A stretch of 64,000 bases of DNA, from contig NZ_SRKZ01000004.1 of assembly GCF_004745865.1 (NCBI RefSeq), forward strand, positions 1-64,000, read 5' to 3'. The stretch comes from Hymenobacter wooponensis. Its GTDB lineage: Bacteria; Bacteroidota; Bacteroidia; Cytophagales; Hymenobacteraceae. The notes beneath the pieces were generated by a model. That model did no database searches and was not told where the DNA came from. It was given only the letters and a program-made list of their open reading frames with translations. Shown one piece after another: positions 1-8,087 of this stretch (the stretch's first letter is position 1; every line of letters starts with the position of its first letter). The position numbers and the translations under genes are program-made.

Positions 1-121
<121 letters not shown>

Positions 122-373
122 GTATAATGTTCTACACTAGCCCGAAGGCTAGCTGATGTCGAGTGCAATCGCCGGCTCGTATTGACGAGCTGTTATGTGT
201 GTTCGTTTTCGTTACGCTTATGAGTCCTTATTGTGATGCTCTCTTGCGAGAGTGTCACACCCATATTGTCTTTCCAATCATTCAAAGAACGTCTGCTTTC
301 TCTCGTTTGAGAAGGCGTCGTGACTACTCATCTAGTAGTCGGCGGCTTTCGTTTGCCGTGCTTCGCTGCGAAG
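122..373 (-). other. 16S rRNA leader region
   Basis: This stretch lies between the promoter-proximal TAnnTTTG box and the 16S 5' end, so it should be the precursor-rRNA leader. A short stem (CTAGC/GCTAG) sits near 137-153. It is probably part of the processing structure, but the pairing partner downstream of 16S is outside the window. The open reading frames that cross it have no family resemblance and are treated as chance. Confidence 0.6.
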
Positions 374-380
374 CGGGCGA

Positions 381-412
381 CAAAGGTACTAACTCTTTTT
401 CTTCCGGCCAAA
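381..412 (-). promoter_or_regulatory. rRNA promoter P1 (gene-proximal)
   Basis: On the minus strand TACCTTTG (381-388) matches the Bacteroidota -7 consensus TAnnTTTG. A TTTG -33 element lies at 409-412, with a 20-nt spacer. The start of the transcript is GC-rich and can fold as GCTTCG/CGAAGC just downstream. It is one of the repeated promoter units of this leader. Confidence 0.75.
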
Positions 413-476
413 TTCCCAAGTGAAAAACTTTTTCACTTTTTCGTCTGTCCTACTCGCTTCCGATTGAAGCGGGCTG

Positions 477-508
477 CAAAGATACTGCTTGTTTCTTCGC
501 TTTTGCAA
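477..508 (-). promoter_or_regulatory. rRNA promoter P2
   Basis: On the minus strand TATCTTTG (477-484) is a perfect -7 box, with TTG at 506-508 as -33 element and a 21-nt spacer. The initial transcript runs into CGCTTC-N5-GAAGCG, a hairpin also present after P4. Confidence 0.75.
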
Positions 509-583
509 CTCCGAGAGCAAAAAAACTTCTTCACTTTCTTCGTTTCCCGTGCCCTAGGCCACTTTCTGGCCTCAAGCGGGGTG

Positions 584-613
584 CAAAGTTACAAAGCTTT
601 TTCGAACTAACAA
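584..613 (-). promoter_or_regulatory. rRNA promoter P3
   Basis: On the minus strand TAACTTTG (584-591) is a perfect -7 box and TTG (611-613) is the -33 element after 19 nt. The downstream sequence CACCCCGCTT matches that of P4. Confidence 0.75.
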
Positions 614-676
614 GCGAAGAGAGAAAAACTTTTTCGTCGACTTGTTTGCGGTAGCGCTTCCGACTGAAGCGGGGTG

Positions 677-684
677 CAAAGGTA
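677..684 (-). promoter_or_regulatory. rRNA promoter P4
   Basis: On the minus strand TACCTTTG (677-684) is a perfect -7 box, followed by GCACCCCGCTTC and a GAAGCG hairpin arm as in P2. I see no good TTG at the expected -33 distance, so this unit may be weaker. Confidence 0.6.
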
Positions 685-770
685 CGCAGAGGGTTTCTGC
701 TTTTCCTAGTACTTACTGCAACTTTCTTTTCGCCTCGTTCGTAGCCCGCCTCCGTTCGATTTGGGAGTGC

Positions 771-800
771 AAAAGTCAGACTTCTCTTTCGCTTTTGCAA
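771..800 (-). promoter_or_regulatory. degenerate rRNA promoter P5
   Basis: On the minus strand GACTTTTG (771-778) departs from TAnnTTTG only in the first base. A TTG -33 element lies at 798-800 after a 19-nt spacer. It keeps the roughly 95-nt register of the other units and may be a decayed copy. Confidence 0.45.
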
Positions 801-1115
801 GCCCACCGAAGAAAATTTCAGAGGCCGCATAGCAAACTTAGCGCCCTGTTTCATTCCGTAGGCTGTGGCATAACTACTTATGCAGAGCAGTTAGTTCACG
901 AAAGGATGAAAAAAGATTGTTCATGTGTCGAGAGGCCTGAAGCTGGCCCTAAAAGCCATAATGTCCTCCAATAATAGCTACATAAGACCAGCCTACTACT
1001 TTGGAAGCATATCGAATTAACTAAGGTCTAGAAGGTGTATGAACTACAGGTATCCGAGGTAAGTAATTAAGCTCCTTATATAATGGGTGTTGAAGCGGAC
1101 GATAAATGGTGGCAT

Positions 1116-1164
1116 ATAAATAGCTGTAGGTACTACAAGCATTGTAGTACCTACAGCTATTTAT
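1116..1164. terminator. perfect 23-bp hairpin
   Basis: Arms 1116-1138 and 1142-1164 are perfect reverse complements around a 3-nt loop. There is no strong T-run on either side and no gene ends nearby. It resembles the terminator hairpins elsewhere in this window, but it sits alone between the rRNA promoters and mtaB, where it could insulate the two. Confidence 0.6.
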
Positions 1165-1410
1165 GTTTCCTTATTTAAAAGAATATCCTGTAGTAGCCGC
1201 TAACTCATTCTACACTGTGAAAACCACTAACATTTGAAGTTGAGTTAGTAGAAATTCAACTCTACTGGCTTTGCTGTGTTAACTTTGTAGAGGCAGAGTA
1301 TAGTAGTTTCTCATTTGGCCTTACTACTCCTTATATATAGGAGTTATGAACCTGAACGAATATCTGTCTCTTACTGGAGAGGCCTAGTATGTTTCGCTAG
1401 GCTGTAGTAG

Positions 1411-1416
1411 AGGAGG
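1411..1416 (+). promoter_or_regulatory. ribosome binding site of mtaB
   Basis: AGGAGG lies 11 nt before the ATG at 1428. A full Shine-Dalgarno core is unusual in this phylum and supports the chosen start. Confidence 0.6.
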
Positions 1417-1427
1417 CAGTAACATAT

Positions 1428-2768
1428 ATGGAAAAGAGGAAAGTTGCCTTTTACACGTTGGGCTGTAAGCTCAACTTCTCTGAGACTTCTGCTATAGGCC
1501 GGCAGTTTGAAGAGAGTGGCTTCGAGAAGGCGGCCTTCGAGGATGCCGCGGATATCTACGTTATTAACACGTGCTCAGTAACGGATCATGCCGACCGGAA
1601 GTGCCGTAAGGTGGTAAAGGAAGCACTTAAGCACAACCCCGAGGCTTTTGTAGCTATTGTGGGCTGCTACGCTCAACTCAAGCCACGAGAAATTGCTGAA
1701 ATACCTGGCGTTCATGCTGTGTTGGGGGCTGCTGAGAAATTTCAGTTAGTAGAGACATTAGCAGGGTTCCAGAAACCTGCTGCCGGACAACCAGGCCACG
1801 TGTTTGCCTCCCCCATCAGTGAAGCCACAGAATTTCATGCGGCCCACAGCTATGGAGATCGAACTCGCACGTTTCTGAAAGTACAGGATGGATGTGACTA
1901 CTCCTGTTCTTTCTGCACTATACCGCTAGCTCGTGGTAATAGTCGCTCCGATTCTGTGCAAAGCGTAGTAGAGCGCGTGCAGAAACTAGCTGAAACAAGC
2001 GTCAAAGAAGTAGTGCTGACCGGTGTAAACTTGGGTGACTTTGGTTTACAGGGGCCAGAGCGCGAGCGGCGGGAAAACTTTTACGACTTAGTGCAGGCGC
2101 TGGATGAAGTAGAAGGCATTGAGCGGTTTCGAATAAGCAGCTGTGAGCCCAACCTATTGTCTGATGAGATAATTAGGTTTGTAGCTCGCTCTAAGCGGTT
2201 TATGCCACACTTCCACATTCCGCTACAATCGGGGTCTAACAAGATTCTGGGGTTGATGCGCCGCCGCTACCGCCGGGAGCTGTATGCTGAGCGAGTGAAG
2301 CTTATCAAAGAAGTTATGCCCCATGCTTGCATTGGAGTAGACGTTATTGTTGGCTTTCCAGGAGAAACAGAGGAGGAGTTCCTTACTACGTATCAGTTTC
2401 TGAATGACCTTGAGGTAAGCTATTTGCATGTTTTCCCTTACTCTGAGCGAGAGAACACACTAGCTCCTACCCTACCTGGACGCGTGCAGGACCGCCACCG
2501 GCATGAGCGCACAACGCAATTACGTAGTCTATCAGAAAAAAAGAAGCGACACTTCTACGAGCAGCATGTAGGCCTAGAAACGGCTGTGCTTTTCGAAGAC
2601 GACGTAACGAATGGACAAATGGAAGGTTTTACCCCCAACTATATTCGTGTAACTGCCAAGTATGATCCGCTATTGGTAGGGGAGCTAAAGCACTTACGTC
2701 TGAGCTCTGTGAATTCGCAGTGCTTAATGGAGGCTGAAGAGCTAGGCATTGAGGTGTTTCAACATTAA
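1428..2768 (+). CDS. mtaB: tRNA t6A37 methylthiotransferase MtaB
   Basis: MtaB is a radical-SAM enzyme that converts t6A to ms2t6A at position 37 of ANN-decoding tRNAs in the cytoplasm. The 446-residue product has the family length. The N-terminal methylthiotransferase domain begins with 'TLGCKLNFSE' and has further Cys at 'NTCSVTDHAD' and 'VGCYAQ' for the auxiliary [4Fe-4S] cluster. The radical-SAM motif CDYSCSFC gives Cys156, Cys160 and Cys163. The 'LGCKLNFSE' start and the NTCSVT stretch favour MtaB over MiaB, whose gene is at 22077. The ATG is preceded by AGGAGG. The gene stands alone and ends just before a 32-bp perfect hairpin. Confidence 0.9.
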   Translation: MEKRKVAFYTLGCKLNFSETSAIGRQFEESGFEKAAFEDAADIYVINTCSVTDHADRKCRKVVKEALKHNPEAFVAIVGCYAQLKPREIAEIPGVHAVLGAAEKFQLVETLAGFQKPAAGQPGHVFASPISEATEFHAAHSYGDRTRTFLKVQDGCDYSCSFCTIPLARGNSRSDSVQSVVERVQKLAETSVKEVVLTGVNLGDFGLQGPERERRENFYDLVQALDEVEGIERFRISSCEPNLLSDEIIRFVARSKRFMPHFHIPLQSGSNKILGLMRRRYRRELYAERVKLIKEVMPHACIGVDVIVGFPGETEEEFLTTYQFLNDLEVSYLHVFPYSERENTLAPTLPGRVQDRHRHERTTQLRSLSEKKKRHFYEQHVGLETAVLFEDDVTNGQMEGFTPNYIRVTAKYDPLLVGELKHLRLSSVNSQCLMEAEELGIEVFQH

Positions 2769-2792
2769 CCCACTATAGCAAATCTCAATACA

Positions 2793-2860
2793 ACATCGCT
2801 AAAAGTACTAGGCCTTATTTCCTATAAGTAGGAAATAAGGCCTAGTACTTTTAGCGATGT
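2793..2860. terminator. 32-bp perfect hairpin between mtaB and an HTH gene
   Basis: Arms 2793-2824 and 2829-2860 pair perfectly over 32 bp with a 4-nt loop (TAAG). It lies between convergent genes (mtaB rightward, HTH gene leftward), so it probably terminates both. Confidence 0.8.
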
Positions 2861-2888
2861 ATATAGGACTACTTTACGTCATTGACGT

Positions 2889-3503
2889 CTAGCGAGAGAG
2901 TTGACGTTGCATCAAGTCCATCATTTGCTGCATCAAACGTTGCTGATCCTGCAAGTGCTGGTTGCGAAGTTCAGCCATGGCCAGCTGGTGAGCCATTTGC
3001 TGGGTATAAAGGGCCGTTTGCCAGCTTGTATCAGGTGCTGGTGCTTGGGGAAGTGTGGCCTGTGAAACAAGAGGTGCCTGGGGGGCTAACGGTGCAGTAT
3101 TAGAATTGGCAGGCGCTGGTTGCTCAGGCGCTGCTTCAGGCGCCGGTAGAGTGGGCATAACAACAGGAGTTAGTTCTACAGGTGGCGCCACAGCTGATAC
3201 ACTAGCCGTAGGCATAGCTGCTACAACTTCTTTGGAGGATGAATGTAAAGTGCTGGTCTTTTCTGAAATATCACCACTGGAAAGCATTGGACCCAGCCCT
3301 TGCAGCAACCAATCTTTTGATACATTTGGATATACTTCAAACACCTTACACAAAAGATCAAAACCTGGTTTGTTTCGCTCGTCTACAAGATGTTGAATGA
3401 CAGTTGCGGTTTTATCAAGAGAGGCAGCAAAAGCGTTTTTGGATATACCCAAATGTGATATAAGCTGTAAGAAGCGCTGCCCTACCGTAGTGTTATTTTC
3501 CAT
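2889..3503 (-). CDS. helix-turn-helix protein with Pro/Ala/Gln-rich tail
   Basis: This is a probable DNA-binding regulator. Residues 1-70 resemble a lambda-repressor/XRE-type helix-turn-helix: 'GQRFLQLISHLGISKNAFA' followed by the recognition-helix-like 'TATVIQHLVDERNKPGFDLL'. After it come the usual 'FPEVSPDWLLxG'-like residues, here 'YPNVSKDWLLQGLGPM'. Residues of about 75-165 are Pro/Ala/Val low complexity, and the last 45 residues are Gln/Met-rich and probably helical (QDQQRLMQQMMDLMQ). I use the ATG at 3503 rather than the in-frame one at 3536, because homologous HTH domains start close to this point. A possible operator pair surrounds this start. The target genes are unknown; the product has 204 residues. 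Confidence 0.7.
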   Translation of the reverse strand: MENNTTVGQRFLQLISHLGISKNAFAASLDKTATVIQHLVDERNKPGFDLLCKVFEVYPNVSKDWLLQGLGPMLSSGDISEKTSTLHSSSKEVVAAMPTASVSAVAPPVELTPVVMPTLPAPEAAPEQPAPANSNTAPLAPQAPLVSQATLPQAPAPDTSWQTALYTQQMAHQLAMAELRNQHLQDQQRLMQQMMDLMQRQLSR

Positions 3504-3551
3504 AACCAAATGGTTATTCTTTGTTTTGATCGGCAATATACACCATTTGGT
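3504..3551. promoter_or_regulatory. candidate autoregulatory operator pair
   Basis: ACCAAATGGT (3505-3514) recurs in the opposite orientation as ACCATTTGGT (3542-3551), 37 bp apart, flanking the upstream edge of the HTH gene. Each copy has ACCA/TGGT half-sites. Such paired sites next to an HTH gene suggest self-repression, but this is inference. Confidence 0.4.
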
Positions 3552-4551
3552 AAATACATAGCTTCGTTTTTAATATTCGTTTTTAATATATGTGTCGCAG
3601 GAAAATTGTTTGCTCCAAGCTTCAGTTGGAACGCTATTAACACATTAACAGCATTGTGCTGTGGTATTATAATAAGGCCTTATGTATAGCATTAGGAAGA
3701 GAACAAGGTTAACATACTTGGTTAAACACGCAGTAGTTAATCAGGCTCCCCGTTTAATCTAGACCAGTAGATAAACCTTCTGGTTGAAAGTGCTGAATGA
3801 CAGTCTGCTTGATTGGTTATTACCTACAACAGTTAACCTTCGCACTTCCTAGTCTGAATACTTCGTCTTCCAACTCTTCGCACTCCACCCACTCTGCAGA
3901 AATAAAGCAGTAGAGTTGCGGCAAGCGTTGTGAATAGCTCATTGTACCCCTGCACCGATGTACGCTCGACTAAAAATGTATATAGGTGAATGAGTACTAA
4001 CAAGAATACTGCTACAGCCCCGGCCCTTTACTAGATGCTCAACTATCCGACGTATTGGCTCCCATGTACTCCGATGCAATGCTACACCTCTCCTACCCTA
4101 ACGCTTATTAAAAATCCTTTCTTTCGCTACCTGTTCAGTATTCACATGTGATTCCTACTATAGTAGTAGCATACATAGAATCGGGTGATGCATTGATTGC
4201 TTAGGACTAAATACTACCCACTAAAAATCAGCCTACTTAATCAAGCTTCTCGAAAAGGAAGACCAATAACCAGTAATAAGGTAGCATGTGCGGTTGCACA
4301 TTATGGCACGAGAGAAGTCCAACGCCGCAGAATAATTCAAACTTGCTTTTGCTTCGAAGACAAATTATGCCCTACGTTGTTGGCTGCCGCTCATTGTGCC
4401 TAAACCTCGTTGATCATTTTCGGCCATCCGACGAAGCATACAGTATGGCTACAGACCATTATATTATGCAGATAATCCTATAGAGTCACGTTGACTTTAG
4501 ATTCTTTTTCGCCTCTTCGCCCCATCGGGCCAAGGGTCATGCGACGGCTAT
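3552..4551. other. 1-kb spacer without a recognisable gene
   Basis: The stretch is AT-richer than its surroundings and broken by stops in all frames apart from two short overlapping reading frames near 4197-4483 that resemble nothing I know. A direct repeat of CGTTTTTAATAT occurs at about 3568-3592. I see no tRNA-like fold, IS end or clear terminator. Confidence 0.55.
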
Positions 4552-5790
4552 TTACTCGTAGCGCAACGACTCAATTGGGTCTAGGCCTGCGGCTTTGCTA
4601 GCAGGATAGTAACCTGATATTAGGCCTACGGTTACACAGATTACAAGGCCTACCATCATCCACAGCCACGGAACAATAAAGGCGCCGCTACCTACTAGGG
4701 CCGACACACCATTGCCCATGCCTACGCCGAGTACGATTCCCAGGGTGCCACCCATTACGCAAATGACAATGGCCTCTATCAGGAACTGTTGGCGGATTTG
4801 GAGGGAGGTAGCCCCCAGCGCCTTGCGGATTCCGATTTCTCGAGTGCGCTCGGTCACGGATACCATCATAATGTTCATGAGGGCGATACTGGCCCCAAGC
4901 AGCGTGATGAAACCTACTAAAAAACCACCCATGCGCAAGTTACCCGACAGTGAGTCCAGCTTACCGGCTAAGGAGTCGCTCCGCTCTAGCTCGAAGCTTT
5001 CCTCCTGGCCTAGAGCATCGTGACGAACAGAGCGCATAATACCAGTGGCTTCTCCCGTAATGTAATTCAGCATATCGGGGTTAAGCGTGGCCGTCTTAAT
5101 ATCATAAGTAAGGGCCCGTTGGCGCGGAAGCTGATTGCCGGTTTCCAGAGGGATGAGTACGAGGCGGTCGGCTCCGCCTCCTCCCATGGTGCTACCGCTT
5201 TTCTCAAGCTGACCAACTACCAGGAAGCGACGCCCCAGCATGTACACATACTTATCAATGGGGCTCTGATTAGGAAAAAGCTTGTCTTTGATTTCTGCTC
5301 CGACGATGGCCACGTTAGTACCGTTTTCTAACTCAGAGGAAGAAAAAGAGCGACCGTTGGATAGGTTATAGTTCTGAATCAACAGGTAGTTTTCGTCGCC
5401 GGCTACGACCTGCATATTTGGGTTGGTTTTCTCCCCGTTAGCCTTGACCTCAACAGCGCCTGCTATAAAGGTAGATATACCCACTTTCGCATCTTCACCT
5501 ACCCGTTGCTTATACTGGCGAGCTTGCAGATACGTAAGTGCGGGGTAGGTTTTTTCTTGTACCCCCCCACGGCGCGACCGATTGTTGTAGCCTTTTGCTT
5601 TGATCTCGAAAGAGTTAGCTCCCAGACTTGCAAACGTCTGATTCAAGGAAGCTTTGATGGCATCAATGGCGGTGAGAATACCTACCAACGACATAATGCC
5701 AATGCTTACAATAAGCGCTGTCAGGATAGTGCGCAGCAGATTACTGTTGATGGAACGAAACGCCTCTTTGATGTTTTCCAGCAGATGCAT
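4552..5790 (-). CDS. MacB/FtsX-family ABC transporter permease
   Basis: This is an inner-membrane permease of the MacB type, which couples ATP hydrolysis by a separate ATPase to extrusion of peptides, lipoproteins or drugs through the envelope. The 412-residue protein has one TM helix at about residues 20-45 ('[21 protein letters not shown]'-like), a large periplasmic MacB-type domain (about 50-270) and three C-terminal TM helices (about 285-400). The FtsX signature '[17 protein letters not shown]' is present, as is the C-terminal '[17 protein letters not shown]'. No ATPase gene is adjacent, so the partner must be encoded elsewhere. The substrate cannot be read from sequence. Confidence 0.85.
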   Translation of the reverse strand: MHLLENIKEAFRSINSNLLRTILTALIVSIGIMSLVGILTAIDAIKASLNQTFASLGANSFEIKAKGYNNRSRRGGVQEKTYPALTYLQARQYKQRVGEDAKVGISTFIAGAVEVKANGEKTNPNMQVVAGDENYLLIQNYNLSNGRSFSSSELENGTNVAIVGAEIKDKLFPNQSPIDKYVYMLGRRFLVVGQLEKSGSTMGGGGADRLVLIPLETGNQLPRQRALTYDIKTATLNPDMLNYITGEATGIMRSVRHDALGQEESFELERSDSLAGKLDSLSGNLRMGGFLVGFITLLGASIALMNIMMVSVTERTREIGIRKALGATSLQIRQQFLIEAIVICVMGGTLGIVLGVGMGNGVSALVGSGAFIVPWLWMMVGLVICVTVGLISGYYPASKAAGLDPIESLRYE

Positions 5791-6014
5791 AACGACGGCA
5801 GCGAACGGATAAAACTATGGCGGCTCACCTAATTACATGAGGCAATTTAGCAGCCATAGCACGTCTCGCAAGGTAGGCGGTTTGCGCTAAACTCCCAGCC
5901 GCTTTCGTTACCTTTAAATCAGGACGCGACTTTACTAGTAAGGCCGCTGTTCTACGGATGGCGAAGTAGTTGCTAAACGACCGTCATTCTCTCATCATTT
6001 ACGCCAGAACTTCT

Positions 6015-7292
6015 ATGCTACTCTCGCGTCTGTTTGCTGTGCTACTGCTGCTGGCAGGCTACCTAGGCCTCCCTATGGTGGCTAGCGCCAATCATATTCT
6101 TATTCCCATGGATGCTAACCAGAAGGAACACCTCAAAGCATATGGGGTGGCCTACTGGCTGCTAGGCAAGCAAGTAGAAGTTGACTGGCTGCTGAACTAC
6201 CGGGGCGGTTCGTTTGCGTGTGACGTCGTACAAGGAGCGGAGAATGAGTTGGCCGTGCGGGGCGTAACGTACCAGGTAATCAGCGAAGCCCAATACACCA
6301 ATATCCTCACCGAAATAGCCGAGCCAAACGCCAACATGGACGTGATGAAGCTAGAGAAGGTGCCTAAGATTGCAGTGTACACTCCTAAGGGCAAACAACC
6401 CTGGGACGACGCGGTAACGATGGTACTAACGTATGCTGAGATACCGTACACGCAGATTTATGATGATGAAGTACTCCGGGGCGACCTACCTAAGTATGAC
6501 TGGCTGCACCTGCACCACGAGGACTTCACGGGTGAATACGGTAAGTTCTACCGCAACTACCGCTACCGGCCCTGGTATCAGCAGCAGCAGCGCGATTCAG
6601 AAGCTGCCGCCAAGCGCAATGGCTTTGCTAAAGTGAGCCAGATGAAAGGAGCCGTAACCGTCAAAATGCAGGAATTTATTGCTGGCGGCGGCTTTATGTT
6701 TGCCATGTGCTCGGCCACTGACTCCTATGACATTGCCTTGGCTGGCCTAGGCATAGACATGGTGGCAGAAATGTATGATGGCGACCCTGCTGACCCGCAG
6801 GCCCAGCAGAAGCTCAATTTTAACCGAACATTGGCATTCCAAAACTTCCAGCTGGAGCGCGACCCACTGGAGTACGAATACTCCAACATAGATATGCAGC
6901 CGTCTGAGAGAGGTGTGTACGAAGACAACGACTACTTCCAGCTCTTCTCCTTCTCTGCCAAGTACGACCCCGTACCGACTATGCTCACGCAGAACCATGA
7001 GCGTACAATTAAAGGCTTCATGGGTCAGACCACAGCTTTCCGGAAGTCACTCATCAAACCTGATGTAGTTGCTATGGGTGAGAACAAGGCCTCGGGTGAG
7101 GTGCGCTATATGCATGGTACCTTAGGCAAGGGTACCTGGACGTTCTATGGCGGCCACGATCCGGAAGATTACCAGCATTTAGTGGAGGAAGAACCTACTG
7201 ACTTGGCTCTCCACCCTAACTCGCCGGGTTATCGTCTGATCCTGAATAACATTCTCTTCCCAGCTGCCAAAAAGAAGAAGCAAAAAACCTAG
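6015..7292 (+). CDS. secreted conserved protein (family often labelled 'asparagine synthetase B')
   Basis: The 425-residue protein starts with a clear signal peptide ending 'PMVASA', so I use the ATG at 6015 rather than the earlier one at 5970. The mature part begins 'NHILIPMDANQKEHLKAYG', which I recall as typical of a Cytophagales family that databases label asparagine synthetase B. I see neither an N-terminal catalytic Cys nor an ATP-pyrophosphatase motif, so that label is doubtful. 'HHEDFTGEYGKFY' and 'GGGFMFAMCSATDSYDIA' suggest a glutamine-amidotransferase-like or ThuA-like Rossmann fold. The C-terminus is lysine-rich. Export to the periplasm is likely; the reaction is unknown. Confidence 0.6.
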   Translation: MLLSRLFAVLLLLAGYLGLPMVASANHILIPMDANQKEHLKAYGVAYWLLGKQVEVDWLLNYRGGSFACDVVQGAENELAVRGVTYQVISEAQYTNILTEIAEPNANMDVMKLEKVPKIAVYTPKGKQPWDDAVTMVLTYAEIPYTQIYDDEVLRGDLPKYDWLHLHHEDFTGEYGKFYRNYRYRPWYQQQQRDSEAAAKRNGFAKVSQMKGAVTVKMQEFIAGGGFMFAMCSATDSYDIALAGLGIDMVAEMYDGDPADPQAQQKLNFNRTLAFQNFQLERDPLEYEYSNIDMQPSERGVYEDNDYFQLFSFSAKYDPVPTMLTQNHERTIKGFMGQTTAFRKSLIKPDVVAMGENKASGEVRYMHGTLGKGTWTFYGGHDPEDYQHLVEEEPTDLALHPNSPGYRLILNNILFPAAKKKKQKT

Positions 7293-7308
7293 GCCACTTC
7301 AGCCATCA

Positions 7309-7364
7309 AGAATTGCATAAGAAAGGCCCCTCTGCTAGCAGAGGGGCCTTTCTTATGCAATTCT
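7309..7364. terminator. 56-bp perfect palindrome between convergent genes
   Basis: The sequence 7309-7364 equals its own reverse complement along its full length (28-bp arms, core CTGCTAGCAG). It closes the gene at 6015 from the left. The TAG stop of the leftward gene at 7363 lies inside its right end. Confidence 0.8.
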
Positions 7365-7824
7365 ACTTTGTGAGCTGTACTATCTGGCGGGCCAACTCTG
7401 GTAAGTCAGCAGTTTTCTCCGGGTCTATATCCATAGTCAGTTCCACTAGCACGGGCTGGCCTTTAGCCACTCCGTATGCTATCAGTTCGTAGGCCATACC
7501 CCCCTCCGTGGGGTAGCTCAACCGAAAGCCTTTTGCAGCCTGCCCCAGAATTAAGCATTCCAGCGGCTGACGCTCCGTGTGTTTGTGCTTTTTCTCAATT
7601 TGACGCACAAACTGCTCCGGGAAATCAGTAAGCATTTTATAGTCCAGGTACATCCATGTCAGCTGGTATCCTTGGCAGCGTACCATGTACTTATTATCTG
7701 GCGTACAGCTTGTAGGGGTAGAAATGTCCATCCCACAAAAGTTGATACTGTTAACAGGTGTGTCTACTTGACCAAGAGCTAGCATGGGGGCACTTAGTAA
7801 GCAAAGGAGTAACCATTTTTTCAT
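7363..7824 (-). CDS. small secreted protein, unrecognised
   Basis: The 153-residue product has a strong signal peptide (MKKWLLLCLLSAPMLALGQ), placing it in the periplasm or outside. The mature part contains four Cys (FCGMDI, TSCTPD, VRCQGY, LECLIL), consistent with disulfides, and no domain I know. The C-terminus (DPEKTADLPELARQIVQL) is helical. It is a single gene whose stop codon overlaps the shared palindromic terminator. Confidence 0.65.
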   Translation of the reverse strand: MKKWLLLCLLSAPMLALGQVDTPVNSINFCGMDISTPTSCTPDNKYMVRCQGYQLTWMYLDYKMLTDFPEQFVRQIEKKHKHTERQPLECLILGQAAKGFRLSYPTEGGMAYELIAYGVAKGQPVLVELTMDIDPEKTADLPELARQIVQLTK

Positions 7825-8087
7825 TTAGGGAGAGCATAAGGAATAGGGCTAATATAGGGAGGGTTTGGCAGGCTAGATATAAGTTGTTTTAATAATCCTT
7901 TTGTAAAGGTGTGAGGTACATACGAGAGCTGGTTTCGCTCAATTGTTGTGCTGCTTCATTATCCAAGCGTTCCGGAAATACGTTAGTACCTCATACTCGC
8001 TAGGATCGGGCTATTTGCTGGGCGCTGTGCCCTGGCCTGCACCGATAATGCTTTTCCGGATTCTGTCACGAACGCCCCTGCATCTGC

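Larger units (their letters stand above)
801..1427. other. non-coding spacer between rRNA promoters and mtaB
   Basis: No convincing gene is visible in this stretch. Apart from the long hairpin at 1116-1164 and a short stem GCCTAG/CTAGGC near 1382-1402, the sequence is AT-rich and shows no codon pattern. Confidence 0.6.

Noticed and set aside
163-974. Several overlapping open reading frames in the rRNA leader
   Set aside because: They cross the promoter array and the precursor leader, overlap each other on both strands and have no signal peptide, domain or codon pattern.
4197-4483. Two short overlapping rightward reading frames in the 1-kb spacer
   Set aside because: They have no family resemblance, no promoter box or terminator at their ends, and a composition like the surrounding non-coding DNA.
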